This document shows, one piece after another, positions 1 to 12,000 of a DNA stretch of 64,000 nt (positions are counted from its first letter, which is position 1; every line of letters begins with the position of its first letter). Below the pieces are notes generated by a model, which did not search any database, was not told where the DNA came from, and saw only the letters and a program-made list of their open reading frames with translations. The translations under genes were made by a program, and so were the position numbers. Origin of the DNA: Taudactylus pleione (lineage: Eukaryota; Chordata; Amphibia; Anura; Myobatrachidae); contig JAUIMM010000602.1 in assembly GCA_031769625.1 (NCBI GenBank), forward strand, positions 868,001 to 932,000, in the 5' to 3' direction.

Positions 1-44
1 CTAAGGGATAAAGGAATTATTGAAAAAACATCATAGTTCAAGCA

Positions 45-1089
45 GTGGGAATTACTGGTGAAATTATGACTCTCCCAGTTTCTACAAAACAAGACATTAC
101 ACTAGGACCGATTTCTACAACACATGCATTTATTCTTTCAACAAAAGCGCCATCAAATTTTTTAGGAAGAGATTTGTTGGATGGAGTATTTTTGCAGATT
201 CCAGGAAAACACACAGAGGATGTGCAGGCGTACTTGGATATGGCACAGATTCCTACACCTATATTGGTGATTCTTACTCCAGAGACTGAACAAATGTTGG
301 GAGAGGTTCCAGAAAAACTCTGGACAACAGATTCACAGGATGTTGGGTTGATGAATGATGCCCTGCCAGTATATGCTGAGTTGTTGCCAGGTGAGTCTCC
401 ACCACGCGTACCTCAGTACCCATTGAAACCAGAAGTAGAGGTGGGTATAGAACCGGTTATCCAATCTCTCCTAACAAAAGGAATATTGGTGAAATGTATG
501 AGTCCACCTAATACTCAGATATATCCAATTCCAAAGTGAAATACAGGTACGGCTACAAGTAAGAATATGAGTTGGCACTTAGTGCAGGAATTAAAAGCTT
601 TAAACAAAGTGGTAAAGTCACATTTTCCAGTAGTTCCAAATCCTGCAACCATTCTGAGGCAGATACCTGAGGATACAACTCATTTTTCAGTCATAGATTT
701 GTGTAGTGCTTTCTTTTCAGTACCAATACATCTGGATTCACAGTATCTTTTTGCCTTTACTTTTAAAGGTATTCAATATACCTGGACTAGGCTTAATCAA
801 GGGTTTGTGGATTCACCAAGTATTTTTTCCCAATACTTGCAAAATAACTTAGTCTTTTGTTCCAACAGGTGGTTCGGTTCTAATCCAATATGTGCATGAT
901 CTGCTATTGTGTTCCAAGTCTTTTGAGGCATCGCTAGAAGATACTAAACAACTATTGTGTTTTCTTTCACAACTAGGTCACAAAGTTTCAAGAGAGAAGA
1001 TTCAGCTCTGTACTGAAAAGGTTAAATACCTAGGTCATTGCTTGGCACCAGGCCAGACACCTAGATCCACAAAGAATTGGTATAATTGA
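45..1089 (+). pseudogene. pol: ERV protease C-terminus and reverse transcriptase N-terminal half (broken)
   Basis: 45-539 carries the end of the retroviral protease (LGRDLL motif near residues 41-46) and passes without a break into the RT N-terminus, with the QYPLKPE segment and the SPPNTQIYPIPK segment typical of gamma/epsilon RTs. A stop follows at 537-539. The palm resumes in the same frame at 567-899 (DLCSAFFSVPIH, then a FKGIQYTWTRLNQGF-like segment). A frameshift near 870-890 moves the catalytic box to another frame, where the expected YVDD reads YVHD. With the first catalytic aspartate replaced, the polymerase would be inactive even if the frames were continuous. The piece stops at 1089, just before a foldback insertion. 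Confidence 0.85.
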
Positions 1090-1110
1090 TAAGTATCCTT
1101 TGCCTAGGAC

Positions 1111-1265
1111 CTTGGTGGCTAACCTTGACACTCCAGATGTTGTGTAACTACATATCCCAGCATGAACTGCTACCATTTTGCTATTAGGGCATGCTAAAAC
1201 TGTGGCAAGGCATGCTGGGATATGTAGTTCCACAACATCTGGAGTGTCAAGGTTAGCCACCACTG
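1111..1265. mobile_element. Foldback MITE, hAT-like, 155 bp, inserted in ERV pol
   Basis: The two arms are near-perfect inverted complements: GGTGGCTAACCTTGACACTC on the left, its complement on the right, and about 60 bp of matching stem with a short loop. The right terminus in complement reads CAGTGGTGGCTAACC, which resembles hAT ends. The sequence GCCTAGGAC stands on both sides (1102-1110 and 1266-1274), an 8-9 bp target duplication that fits hAT. RT coding text breaks at the left copy and resumes at the right copy, which confirms insertion into the provirus. Confidence 0.85.
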
Positions 1266-1284
1266 GCCTAGGACACAAAAGGAG

Positions 1285-1770
1285 GTGCGTGCATTTCTAG
1301 GAATGTCTCAATGTTGCAGACAATGGATACCAGGGTTCTCCTCCGTAGCATTACTTTTGCAGAAATTAATTTCTTATGATCAACCTCAACTTGTACAACA
1401 TACACCTGAGACAATTGAATCATTTGAGGAAATTAAGGAGCTTCTGGCTGCAGCCCCGGCACTGGGTCTCCCAAATTATCCTTTACTTTATTGTACAGAG
1501 GATAAGAACACGGCCATAGGCGTGTTAACTCAAATTCATGGGGACATGCATAGACCAATTGGATATTTCTGTGCACAGCTCAACGCAGTTGCAAGATCTC
1601 TGCCGACTTGTCTCAGAGCAGTCGCGGCTGCGGCTTTACTCATAGACAAGACACAAGACATTGTGCTCCAGTCTGAATTACATTTATACATTCCACATGC
1701 TGTAGCTCAGTTACTAAACAACTCTCAGACCAGACGTGTCGGCAGCCAGATTTTCCCATTGGGAGATTGA
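1285..1770 (+). pseudogene. pol: ERV reverse transcriptase thumb/connection segment
   Basis: Begins with the thumb motif (V)RAFLGMSQCCRQWIPGF, which matches the FLGxxGYCRxWIPGF block of gamma/epsilon RTs, and continues through the connection region (GLPNYPLLYCTEDKNTAIGV and GYFCAQLNAVA segments). It is open for 161 codons and follows the 155-bp foldback element directly. The frame closes at 1768-1770. About 215 bases of damaged sequence separate it from the RNase H piece. Confidence 0.82.
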
Positions 1771-1985
1771 TCTTTTAACACCTACTAATGTACATATACA
1801 CAAGTGTACTGCCCTCATTCCTGCTACATTATTACCCATTTTTTCCTCAAAGGGGGGAGAGGAGAGATTTGAGGAAAAGGGGTTGATGAGCATTATTGCA
1901 TGAGATAAATCTTTTCTGTAGAACCAGATATTTCTGAAGTTCTTTCACTGATGGCAGCTGTCACAGACAAACACATGATGGCTCT

Positions 1986-2510
1986 TTGGTGACAGGGTAT
2001 GCAGTGACTACACAGGATGAAATAGTGGAAGCTAACCCATTGGGTCCACCACATTCAGCACAGGTGGCAGAACTTACAGCATTAATAAGAGCATGCCAGC
2101 TAGCTGAAGGTAAAAGAGTTAACACCTATACTGACTCCAGATATGGGTTTGGGGTTGTTCAGGATTTTGGTGCAATTTGGAGGCATAGGGGTTATCTCAC
2201 AGCTTCTGGAACCCCAATTGCACATACAGTCAAAGAGCTGATAAAGGCAATACAACTACCGAAAGAAGTCGCAGTGATGAAGTGTCAGGCACATACTAAA
2301 CAGAATGACACCATTTCCATGGGGAATAGATTAGCTGACACAGCAGCAAGAGAAGCAGTTAGTGAGGAGCCAGTGGTAAGCACTAAATTCATGTTGTTTA
2401 AGGAAATTACATTTGATCAATTAAAACAATGTCAGGAAAATACTTCTCACACTGAGGTTAATACTTGGAAGCTAAGAAATTGTAACAAAGGGAAGATGGT
2501 GTTTGGGTAG
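1986..2510 (+). pseudogene. pol: ERV RNase H domain
   Basis: A 174-codon open stretch with the retroviral RNase H landmarks in order: AELTAL (catalytic Glu) near residue 28, YTDSRYGFGV (catalytic Asp) near residue 49, KCQAHTK (the His region) near residue 99, and GNRLADTAA (last catalytic Asp) near residue 113. The domain looks complete apart from its N-terminus. It ends at a stop before the integrase, which continues in another frame. Confidence 0.84.
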
Positions 2511-2527
2511 ATGCAGAAGGAAGACCA

Positions 2528-3627
2528 GTGGCACCAAAGTCGTTACTACCAGCCCTTGCAGAAGGTGCTCATGGACTAGTACATTTGGGAGCAGACAATA
2601 TGAATCTCATTGTGCAATCTTATTGGTGTGCTCCAGGTTTCATGTCAGTGGCCAGAGCCAAACGTCAAGGTTGTGTAATTTGCCTGAAAAACAATGTGGG
2701 GATATCTGTGCCTACAAAGGTAAATCATTTACCCAATTCCACAGGCCCTTTCCAGAGATTGCAAACTGATTATATTCAGTTACCTAAGTCCAGAGGGTTC
2801 AAGTACATGTTGGTTTGTGTTTGTATGTTCAGCGGGTGGATTGAAGGATGGTTTACGGCAACCGATAATCCGCAAATTGCCGCTAAGAATATTTTGCAAG
2901 AATTTGTATGTAGATATGAGTTACCTCGTGTTATTGAAAGTGACAGGGGAACTCATTTTACAGGAAGTGTTTCAGAAAATGTGTGAAATTATGGGAATAG
3001 AAACAAAATTGTATACTCTGTATTATCCAAAGCGTCAGCCAAAGTTGAGACAGAACAGGGTTATTAAAAATAGGCTAGCCAAACGTACAAGAGACAGGAA
3101 TGGCGTGGCCCGAAGCCCTGCCTTTGGTGCTTCCTAGCACACGAACCACACCTAAACCCCGCTCAATCTATCACCTTATGAGTTACTTTTTGGACAGCAA
3201 CCACGATACGTCACTAACCCAAAAATTTACTTAAAAATGCAACATGATTTGACTGGTTATTATGTCATACAATTGTCTAAACAGTTGCAAGATCTGCGAA
3301 AAGCTCAACAAGATGTTCAACCAGCATCTGCAATTGGTCCAGCACATGAGATAGTCTGGAGGCTGTTCTTATGTTATGATAAGAAATTTTTTATGTTCTG
3401 GTTCCCTTACAGATCAATGGGATGGTCCGTGGCAAGTACTGCTGACAACAGACATAGCTGCAAAGGTTGCTGAGGACACCAGGATTCACAGCTCTCACTG
3501 CAAAAAGGTCAGAGATCCGAGCTTAGAGGGACCAAAAGACTCTGAATTCAAGACCAAATTATATCTGAAAGAACTCTTCAAGCAAGATGGAAGTGATTGC
3601 TTACCACAGACTGCAGGCCTAGACTGA
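2528..3627 (+). pseudogene. pol: ERV integrase in three frames
   Basis: 2528-2986 has the zinc-binding segment (HGLVHLG, then CVIC, giving an HHCC finger) and the catalytic core up to QTDY (first Asp) and ESDRGTHF (second Asp). A frameshift after about 2980 puts the next part in the 2817-3137 frame. The segment that should hold the third acidic residue, near 3040-3060, appears only as a shifted reading, so the DDE triad is not continuous. 3376-3627 holds the C-terminal domain (GPWQVLLTTDIAAKV, then HCKKV). Order and spacing are those of a retroviral integrase; the enzyme is dead. Confidence 0.83.
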
Positions 3628-5983
3628 TGCAAAATAGAACTTCTGTGTGTTGGGTTTCTTCCTAGTTATTTCAGTAGTGGGACTGATTTTTGCTGGAGAG
3701 CGAGTGAGGGTTCATGGTCTGGTTACTACACATCCAGTAATTTGGATGGAGTTTATTCTAATATTTCCTTTTCTAAGCAGGACAAGAGCTAAATGACCGG
3801 TGTCAGGAGATTGATTTACCATCTGTTGAAAAGTGTATTTGTGACTACTGTACTAAATCACCAGAGGAAAGATGCATATTGTGGTGTATGGATAATATTG
3901 GTTATTATTCAGAGGAATATCCCATTCAGCAATATCATGCATTGGGGGGTATTCAATTACAGGCAAAATTGACCATATTCGCCATCGACGGCGAGGGCAG
4001 GCATAAAAATTAGCAAAATCCCTATTTTTGGGTAAAAATGTGGGGATTTCTTACAGAACAATTTGGACAGCCCCCTAATGATATTTTAGCGGAAAAAAAA
4101 TCGTAAGTTGCGCACTTTGGCGAAAAGACGACGGCTGAAATTTCGGTCCAAATATTTTTTTTCCATGAAAAATGCATTTAACGTATTGGGGCTGGTATTT
4201 CAGAGGGCCATAAGGATGTGCCAATTGTTTTAAACATTGCACGTGGCTGGCGCAGGTGGTTTTTTATAACCGCTAAAAAAACACCTGCGCCAGCCACTTG
4301 CGATGCTTAGAACACTTGACGCATCCTTATGGCCCTCCGAAATATCAGCCCCATTATGTTAAATGGATTTTTCATGGAAAAAAAAAAATTACCGAAATTT
4401 CAGCGGTCATTTTTCGCCAAAGTGCGCAACTTACGATGGAGAAAACTTCTCCAGTTTTTTTTCTCCAATTGCATTTTCGCCTGTTTTTTGGTGAAAAAAC
4501 GTCCGTTTTCGCCGCTAATTGAATACGGCCCATTGTTGGGTAAAATATTAAATGTTACTAATTGTTGGATGTGCACCAGAACTCCATTATTAAGTCAAGA
4601 TATGCCACTGACACCGGAACCAGCTTTTCACACTGAAATTACTAAGATACATACCACAGAGACTTGTGAGGATTGTTTTTCTAAAAGGTCTGGTCAAAAG
4701 GTTACTGATACTTATAATCTGACAAAACCTCCAGTGATTACATTAGCTGCACATGTAAGTGAATATATTCCTTTTTGTTTTAATAAAACAATTTATGAAA
4801 TGCAACAGTTACACCTCAGATTTGGACAACTGCAGGATTGTATACTATTCCTAGGCCAGAACACCCAATACAGCTAGGAAAGGCTGAGACAGGTTACTGC
4901 AATAAGATCATTACTATGCACAAGCCCTATGTTCCTCAATGTGAAAAATTCTGTAAGGTCTTCTGAAATCTGATTGTGTAACATGTACCATCGATTTTTA
5001 TAATGAATCATTTGATTACACATTTCCTGTGAGGAAACCCAGGAATACAGAGGATAATGAGACAGAGAAAGGCAGTAAGGTAGGTCAGGTAAGAAGTGAG
5101 GAAGATACTAGGACAAAGAGTGGGCCAGAACAGGAGATATTTCACACGTCACCTGGGAATGATAGTTGCTACTATGGTATTAGGATTTGATGTTCCTTTC
5201 CTTTTGCCAAATGATCTCTATTACATATGTGGAAAATATGCTTACAAATGGTTACCAATCAATTCCTAAGGTATTTGTTATTTAGGTCGAGTGATTCCAC
5301 AATTTTAAGCCATAACTCATGATGATTTGCAAAAAGTTCTTTTGCAGGGTACCAATATGGGACGTTCTCAAATAGACATTGTTCCGATGAAAAAAAAAGT
5401 ACATAACTCTGATAAACATCGTATTGGTACAGCCTTTGCTAACTTTCTTACATCTGGTAATTGGGGATGTTTGGAAAATCAACAAGAGATTATTGATCTG
5501 GCTGAGTTTATGGACAATGTGACCGAACTTAATGATTAGACTTTCAGACATGCTGGACATGAGTTAAAAGCATTTCGAAATTAACTATTGCAACACCACC
5601 TAGTGCTGGACTATCTAACTGCACAAGCTGGGGGATACAGTCTTACTCTTGAAACAAATCTTGGAGTTCATTGTTGCAATTATCTGACCAATGACACTAC
5701 TGATCCGGAAGCTGTCATTACTAATTACATGAATGAGGCTCATGATATGAAAGAAAAATTTCGCCATATACATTATGATAAAGAGTCAGAAAATGATTCA
5801 TTGTGGTTATGGTTAGATCCTAGTAAATGGGTTTCAAGATTTGGAAAATGGTTTACCGATTTGTGTCATGCTATGACAAAGTTTATTCTTGCTATTGTGA
5901 TCTTGGTTCTTCTCATCTATACTTTCTACCGATGTGGCCTATGCTGTATTCAAGGGCTACACAGAGAGGTAACTACAGTATGA
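3628..5983 (+). pseudogene. env: ERV envelope (SU and TM), interrupted
   Basis: Env follows the integrase C-terminus. SU sequence is seen at about 3780-3944 (cysteine-rich, several frames) and resumes after the foldback insertion at 4536-4877 with NVTNCWMC, a CXXC isomerisation-type motif of gamma-like SU. TM sequence occupies 5327-5539 and 5588-5983: a DYLTAQAGG heptad segment, a GVHCCNY pair in which the first cysteine of a CX6CC motif is not visible, and one hydrophobic anchor (FILAIVILVLLIYTF) followed by cysteines and a short tail. The last reading closes at 5981-5983, about 20 bases before the satellite. Several stops and frame changes show it is not functional. Confidence 0.8.
3945..4530. 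mobile_element. Foldback DNA transposon, 586 bp, inserted in ERV env
   Basis: Nearly the whole segment is an inverted repeat. The ends read GTATTCAATTA on the left and TAATTGAATAC on the right, and the arms stay complementary through ATTTCNGAGGGCCATAAGGATG to a central stem near 4250-4300. CATTG stands on both sides (3940-3944 and 4531-4535), a 5-bp target duplication. Env reading is interrupted here and resumes after it. I cannot assign the superfamily from 5 bp of duplication and these ends. Confidence 0.82.
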
Positions 5984-6002
5984 GGGAAACAGGAACACAT
6001 GA

Positions 6003-9000
6003 CAATAAAGAGACACCTGGGATAGATATGGAGGAGCTTTATGTTCCAGTGTAATCTATAAATATGACATATGTACAACACAGACACCTGGGATAGATAT
6101 GGAGGAGCTTTATGTTCCAGTGTAATCTATACATATGTCACATGTACAATAAAGAGACACCTGGGATAGAAATGGAGGAGCATTATGTTCCAGTGTAATC
6201 TATAAATATGACACATGTACAATACAGAGACACCTGGGATAGATATGGAGGAGCTTTATGTTCCAGTGTAATCTATAAATATGACACATGTACAATACAG
6301 AGACATCTGGGATAGGTGTACATGTGACATATGTTCCAGTGTAATCTATACATATGTCACATGTACAATAAAGAGACACCTGGGAGAGATATGGGGGAGC
6401 TTTATGTTCCAGTGTAATCTATAAATATGACATATGAACAATACAGAGACACCTGGGATATGGAGGAGCTTTATGTTCCAGTGTAATCTATAAATATGTC
6501 ACATGTACAATAAAGAGACACCTGGGATAGATATGGAGGAGCTTTATGTTCCAGTGTAATCTATAAATATGTCACATGTACAATAAAGAGACACCTGGGA
6601 TAGATATGGAGGAGCTTTATGTTCCAGTGTAATCTATAAATATGACACATGTACAATAAAAGGACACCTGGGACAGATATGGAGGAGCTTTATGTTCCAG
6701 TGTAATCTATAAATATGACACATGTACAATAAAGAGACACCTAGGGTGGATATGGAGCTTTATGTTCCAGTGTAATCTATACATATGTCACATGTACAAT
6801 AAAGAGACACCTGGGATAGATATGAAGGAGCTTTATGTTCCAGTATAATCTATAAATGTCACATGTACAATACAGAGACACCTGGGATATGGATATGGAG
6901 GAGCTTTATGTTCTAGTGTAATCTCTAAATATGACACATGTACAATAAAGAGACACCTGGGATAGATATGGAGGCGCTTTACGATCCAGTGTAATCTATA
7001 AATATGTCACATGTACAATACAGAGACACCTGGGATAGATATGGAGGAGCTTTATGTTCGAGTGTAATCTATAAATATGACACATGACAATAGACACCTG
7101 GGATAGATATGGAGGCGCTTTATGTTCCAGTGTAATCTATAAATATGACACATGTACAATAAAGAGACACCTGGGATAGATATGGAGGCGCTTTACGTTC
7201 CAGTGTAATCTATAAATATGACACATGTACAATACAGAGACACCTGGGATATGGAGGAGCTTTATGTTCCAGTGTAATCTATAAATATAACACATGTACA
7301 ATAAAGAGACACCTGGGATAGATATGGAGGAGCTTTATGTTCCAGTGTAATCTATAAATATGACACATGTACAATAGACACCTGGGATAGATATGGAGTT
7401 TTATGTTCCAGTGTAATCTATAAATATGTCACATGTACAATACAGAGACACCTGGGATATGGCTATGGAGGAGCTTTATGTTCCAGTGTAATCCATAAAT
7501 ATGACATGTACAATACAGAGACACCTGGGACAGATATGGAGCTTTATGTTCCAGTGTAATCTATATATATGACATATGTACAATAAAGAGACACCTGGGA
7601 TAGATGTACAATAAAGAGACACCTGGGATAGATATGGAGGAGCCTTATGTTCCAGTGTAATCTATAAATATAACACATGTACAATAAAGAGACACCTGGG
7701 ATAGATATGGAGCTTTATGTTCCAGTGTAATCTATAAATATGACACATGTACAATACAGAGACACCTGGGATAGATATGGAGGAGCTTTATGTTCCAGGG
7801 TAATCTATAAATATATCACATGTACAATACAGAGACACCTGGGATAGATATGGAGGAGCTTTATGTTCCAGTGTAATCTATAAATATGACACATGTACAA
7901 TAAAGAGACACCTGGGATAGATATGGAGGAGCTTTATGATCCAGTGTAATCTATAAATATGACACATGTACAATACAGAGACACCTGTAATATGGATATG
8001 GAGGAGCTTTATGTTCCAGTGTAATCCATAAATATGACATGTACAATACAGAGACACCTGGGACAGATATGGAGGAGCTTTATGTTCCAGTGTAATCTAT
8101 ATATATGACATGTACAATAAAGAGACACCTGGGAGAGATGGAGGAGCTTTATGTTCCAGTGTAATCTATAAATATGACACATGTACAATAAAGAGACACC
8201 TGGGATAGATATGGAGGCGCTTTACGTTCCAGTGTAATCTATAAATATGACACATGTACAATAAAGACACCTGGGATAGATATGGAGGAGCTTTACGTTC
8301 CAGTGTAATCTATAAAAATGACATATGTACAATAAAGAGACACCTGGGATAGATATGGAGGAGCTTTATGTTCCAGTGTAATCTATAAATATCACACATG
8401 TACAATAAAGAGACACCTGGGATAGATATGGAGGAACTGTATGTTCCAGTGTAATCTATAAATATGTCACATGTACAATAAAGAGACACCTGGGATAGAT
8501 ACGGAGGAGCTTTATGTTCCAGTGTAATCTATAAATATGACACATGTACACTAAAGAGACACCTGGGATAGATACGGAGGAGCTTTATGTTCCAGTGTAA
8601 TCTATAAATATGTCACATGTACAATAAAGAGACACCTGGGATAGATATGGAGGAGCTTTATGTTCCAGTGTAATCTATATATATGACATGTACAATAAAG
8701 AGACACATGGGATAGATATGGAGGAGCTTTATGTTCCAGTGTAATCTATAAATATGACATATGTACAATAGACACCTGGGATAGATATGGGGGAGCTTTA
8801 TGTTCCAGTGTAATCTATAAATATGTCACATGTACAATACAGAGACACCTGGAATAGATATGGAGGAGCTTTATGTTCCAGTGTAATCAATAAATATGAC
8901 ACATGTACAATAAAGAGACACCTGGTATATATATGGAGGAGCTTTATGTTCAAGTGCAATCTATAAATATGACACATGTACAATAAAGAGAAACCTGGGA

Positions 9001-12000
9001 TAGATATGGAGGTGCTTTATGTTCCAGTGTAATCTATAAATATGACACATGTACAATACAGAGACACCTGGGATAGATATGGAGGAGCTTTATGTTCCAG
9101 TGAAATCTATAAATATGACACATGTACAATACAGAGACACCTGGGATAGATATGGAGGAGCTCTATGTTCCAGTGTAATCTCTAAATATGACACATGTAC
9201 AATACAGAGACACCTGGGATAGATATGGAGGAGCTCTATGTTCCAGTGTAATCTATAAATATGACACATGTACAATACAGAGACAACTGGGATAGATATG
9301 GAGGCACTTTACGTTCCAGTGTAATCTATAAATATGACACATGTACAATAAAGAGACACCTGGGATAGATAAGGAGGAGCTTTACGTTCCAGTGTAATCT
9401 ATAAATATGACACATGTACAATAAAAAGACACCTGGGATATAGAGGAGATTTATGTTCCAGTGTAATCTATAAATATGACACATGTACAATAAAGAGACA
9501 CCTGGGATAGATATGGAGGAGCTTTATGTTCCAGTGTAATCTATACATATGTCACATGTACAATAAAGAGACACCTGGGATAGATATAGAGATTTATGTT
9601 CCAGTGTAATCTATAAATATGTCACATGTACAATAAAGAGACACCTGGGATAGATATAGAGGAGATTTATGTTCCAGTGTAATCTATAAATATGTCGCAT
9701 GTACAATAAAGAGACACCTGGGATAGATATAGAGGAGATTTATGTTCCAGTGTAATCTATAAATATGACACACGTACAATAAAGAGACACCTGGGATAGA
9801 TATGGAGGAGCTTTATGTACCAGTGTTATCTATAAATATGTCACATGTACAATAAAGAGACACCTGGGATAGATATGGAGGAGCTTTATGTTCCCGTGTA
9901 ATCTATAAATATGACACATGTACAATAAAGAGACACCTGGGATAGATATGGAGGAGCTTTATGTTCCAGTGTAATCTATATATATGACATGTACAATAAA
10001 GAGACACCTGGGATAGATATGGAGGAGCTTTATGTTCCAGTGTAATCTATAAATATGACACATGTACAATAAAGAGACACCTGGGATAGATATGGAGGAG
10101 CTTTATGTTCCAGTGTAATCTATATATATGACATGTACAATAAAGAGACACCTGGGATAGATATGGAGGAGCTTTATGTTCCAGTGTAATCTATAAATAT
10201 GTTACATGTACAATAAAGAAACACCTGGGATAGATATGGAGGAGCTTTATGTTCCAGTGTAATCTATATATATGACATGTACAATAAAGAGACACATGGG
10301 ACAGATATGGAGGAGCTTTATGTTCCAGTGTAATCTATAAATATGACATTTGTACAATAGACACCTGGGATAGATATGGGGGAGCTTTATGTTCCAGTGT
10401 AATCTATAAATATGACATATGTACAATAAAGAGACACCTGGGATAGATATGGGGGAGCTTTATGTTCCAGTGTAATCTATAAATATGACACATGTACAAT
10501 AAAGAGACACCTGGTATATATATGGAGGAGCTTTATGTTCCAGTGTAATCTATAAATATCACACATGTACAATAAAGAGACACCTGGGATATATATGGAG
10601 GAGCTTTATGTTCCAGTGTAATCTATAAATATGACACATGTACAATAAAGAGAAACCTGGGATAGATATGGAGGAGCTTTATGTTCCAGTGTAATCTATA
10701 AATATGACACATGTACAATACAGAGACACCTGGGACAGATATGGAGGAGCTTTATGTTCCAGTGTAATCTATAAATATGACACATGTACAATACAGAGAC
10801 ACCTGGGATAGATATGGAGGAGCTCTATGTTCCAGTGTAATCTATAAATATGACACATGTACAATACAGAGACACCTGGGATAGATATGGAGGAGCTCTA
10901 TGTTCCAGTGTAATCTATAAATATGACACATGTACAATACAGAGACAACTGGGATAGATATGGAGGCACTTTACGTTCCAGTGTAATCTATAAATATGAC
11001 ACATGTACAATAAAGAGACACCTGGGATATAGAGGAGATTTATGTTCCAGTGTAATCTATAAATATGACACATGTACAAAAAAAAGACACCTGGGATATA
11101 GAGGAGATTTATGTTCCAGTGTAATCTATAAATATGACACATGTACAATAAAGAGACACCTGGGATAGATATGGAGGAGCTTTATGTACCAGTGTAATCT
11201 ATACATATGTCACATGTACAATAAAGAGACACCTGGGATAGATATAGAGATTTATGTTCCAGTGTAATCTATAAATATGTCACATGTACAATAAAGAGAC
11301 ACCTGGGATAGATATAGAGGAGATTTATGTTCCAGTGTAATCTATAAATATGTCGCATGTACAATAGACACCTGGGATAGATATAGAGGAGATTTATGTT
11401 CCAGTGTAATCTATAAATATGACACACGTACAATAAAGAGACACCTGGGATAGATATGGAGGAGCTTTATGATCCCGTGTAATCTATAAATATGACACAT
11501 GTACAATACAGAGACACCTGGGATAGATATGGAGGAGCTTTATGTTCCAGTGTAATCTATAAATATCACACATGTACAATAAAGAGACACCTGGGATAGA
11601 TATGGAGGAACTGTATGTTCCAGTGTAATCTATAAATATGTCACATGTACAATAAAGAGACACCTGGGATAGATACGGAGGAGCTTTATGTTCCAGTGTA
11701 ATCTATAAATATGACACATGTACACTAAAGAGACACCTGGGATAGATACGGAGGAGCTTTATGTTCCGGTGTAATCTATAAATATGTCACATGTACAATA
11801 AAGAGACACCTGGGATAGATATGGAGGAGCTTTATGTTCCAGTGTAATCTATATATATGACATGTACAATAAAGAGACACATGGGATAGATATGGAGGAG
11901 CTTTATGTTCCAGTGTAATCTATAAATATGACATATGTACAATAGACACCTGGGATAGATATGGGGGAGCTTTATGTTCCAGTGTAATCTATAAATATGT

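Larger units (their letters stand above)
1..6002 (+). mobile_element. Endogenous retrovirus, gamma/epsilon-like, decayed (gag end cut off by window)
   Basis: Pieces of protease, reverse transcriptase, RNase H, integrase and envelope follow in retroviral order on one strand, in several frames with stops, so this is an old defective provirus. No gag or 5' LTR is in view because the window begins inside pro-pol. Gamma-type traits are an SU with a CWMC (CXXC) motif, a TM with a CC pair and one membrane anchor, and an integrase C-terminus ending in a HCKK motif. Two foldback transposons (1111-1265 and 3945-4530) split pol and env and carry clear target duplications, so they arrived after the provirus. 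The 3' side runs straight into the 73-bp satellite, and an LTR-like segment lies beyond it at about 17930-18600. Confidence 0.88.
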
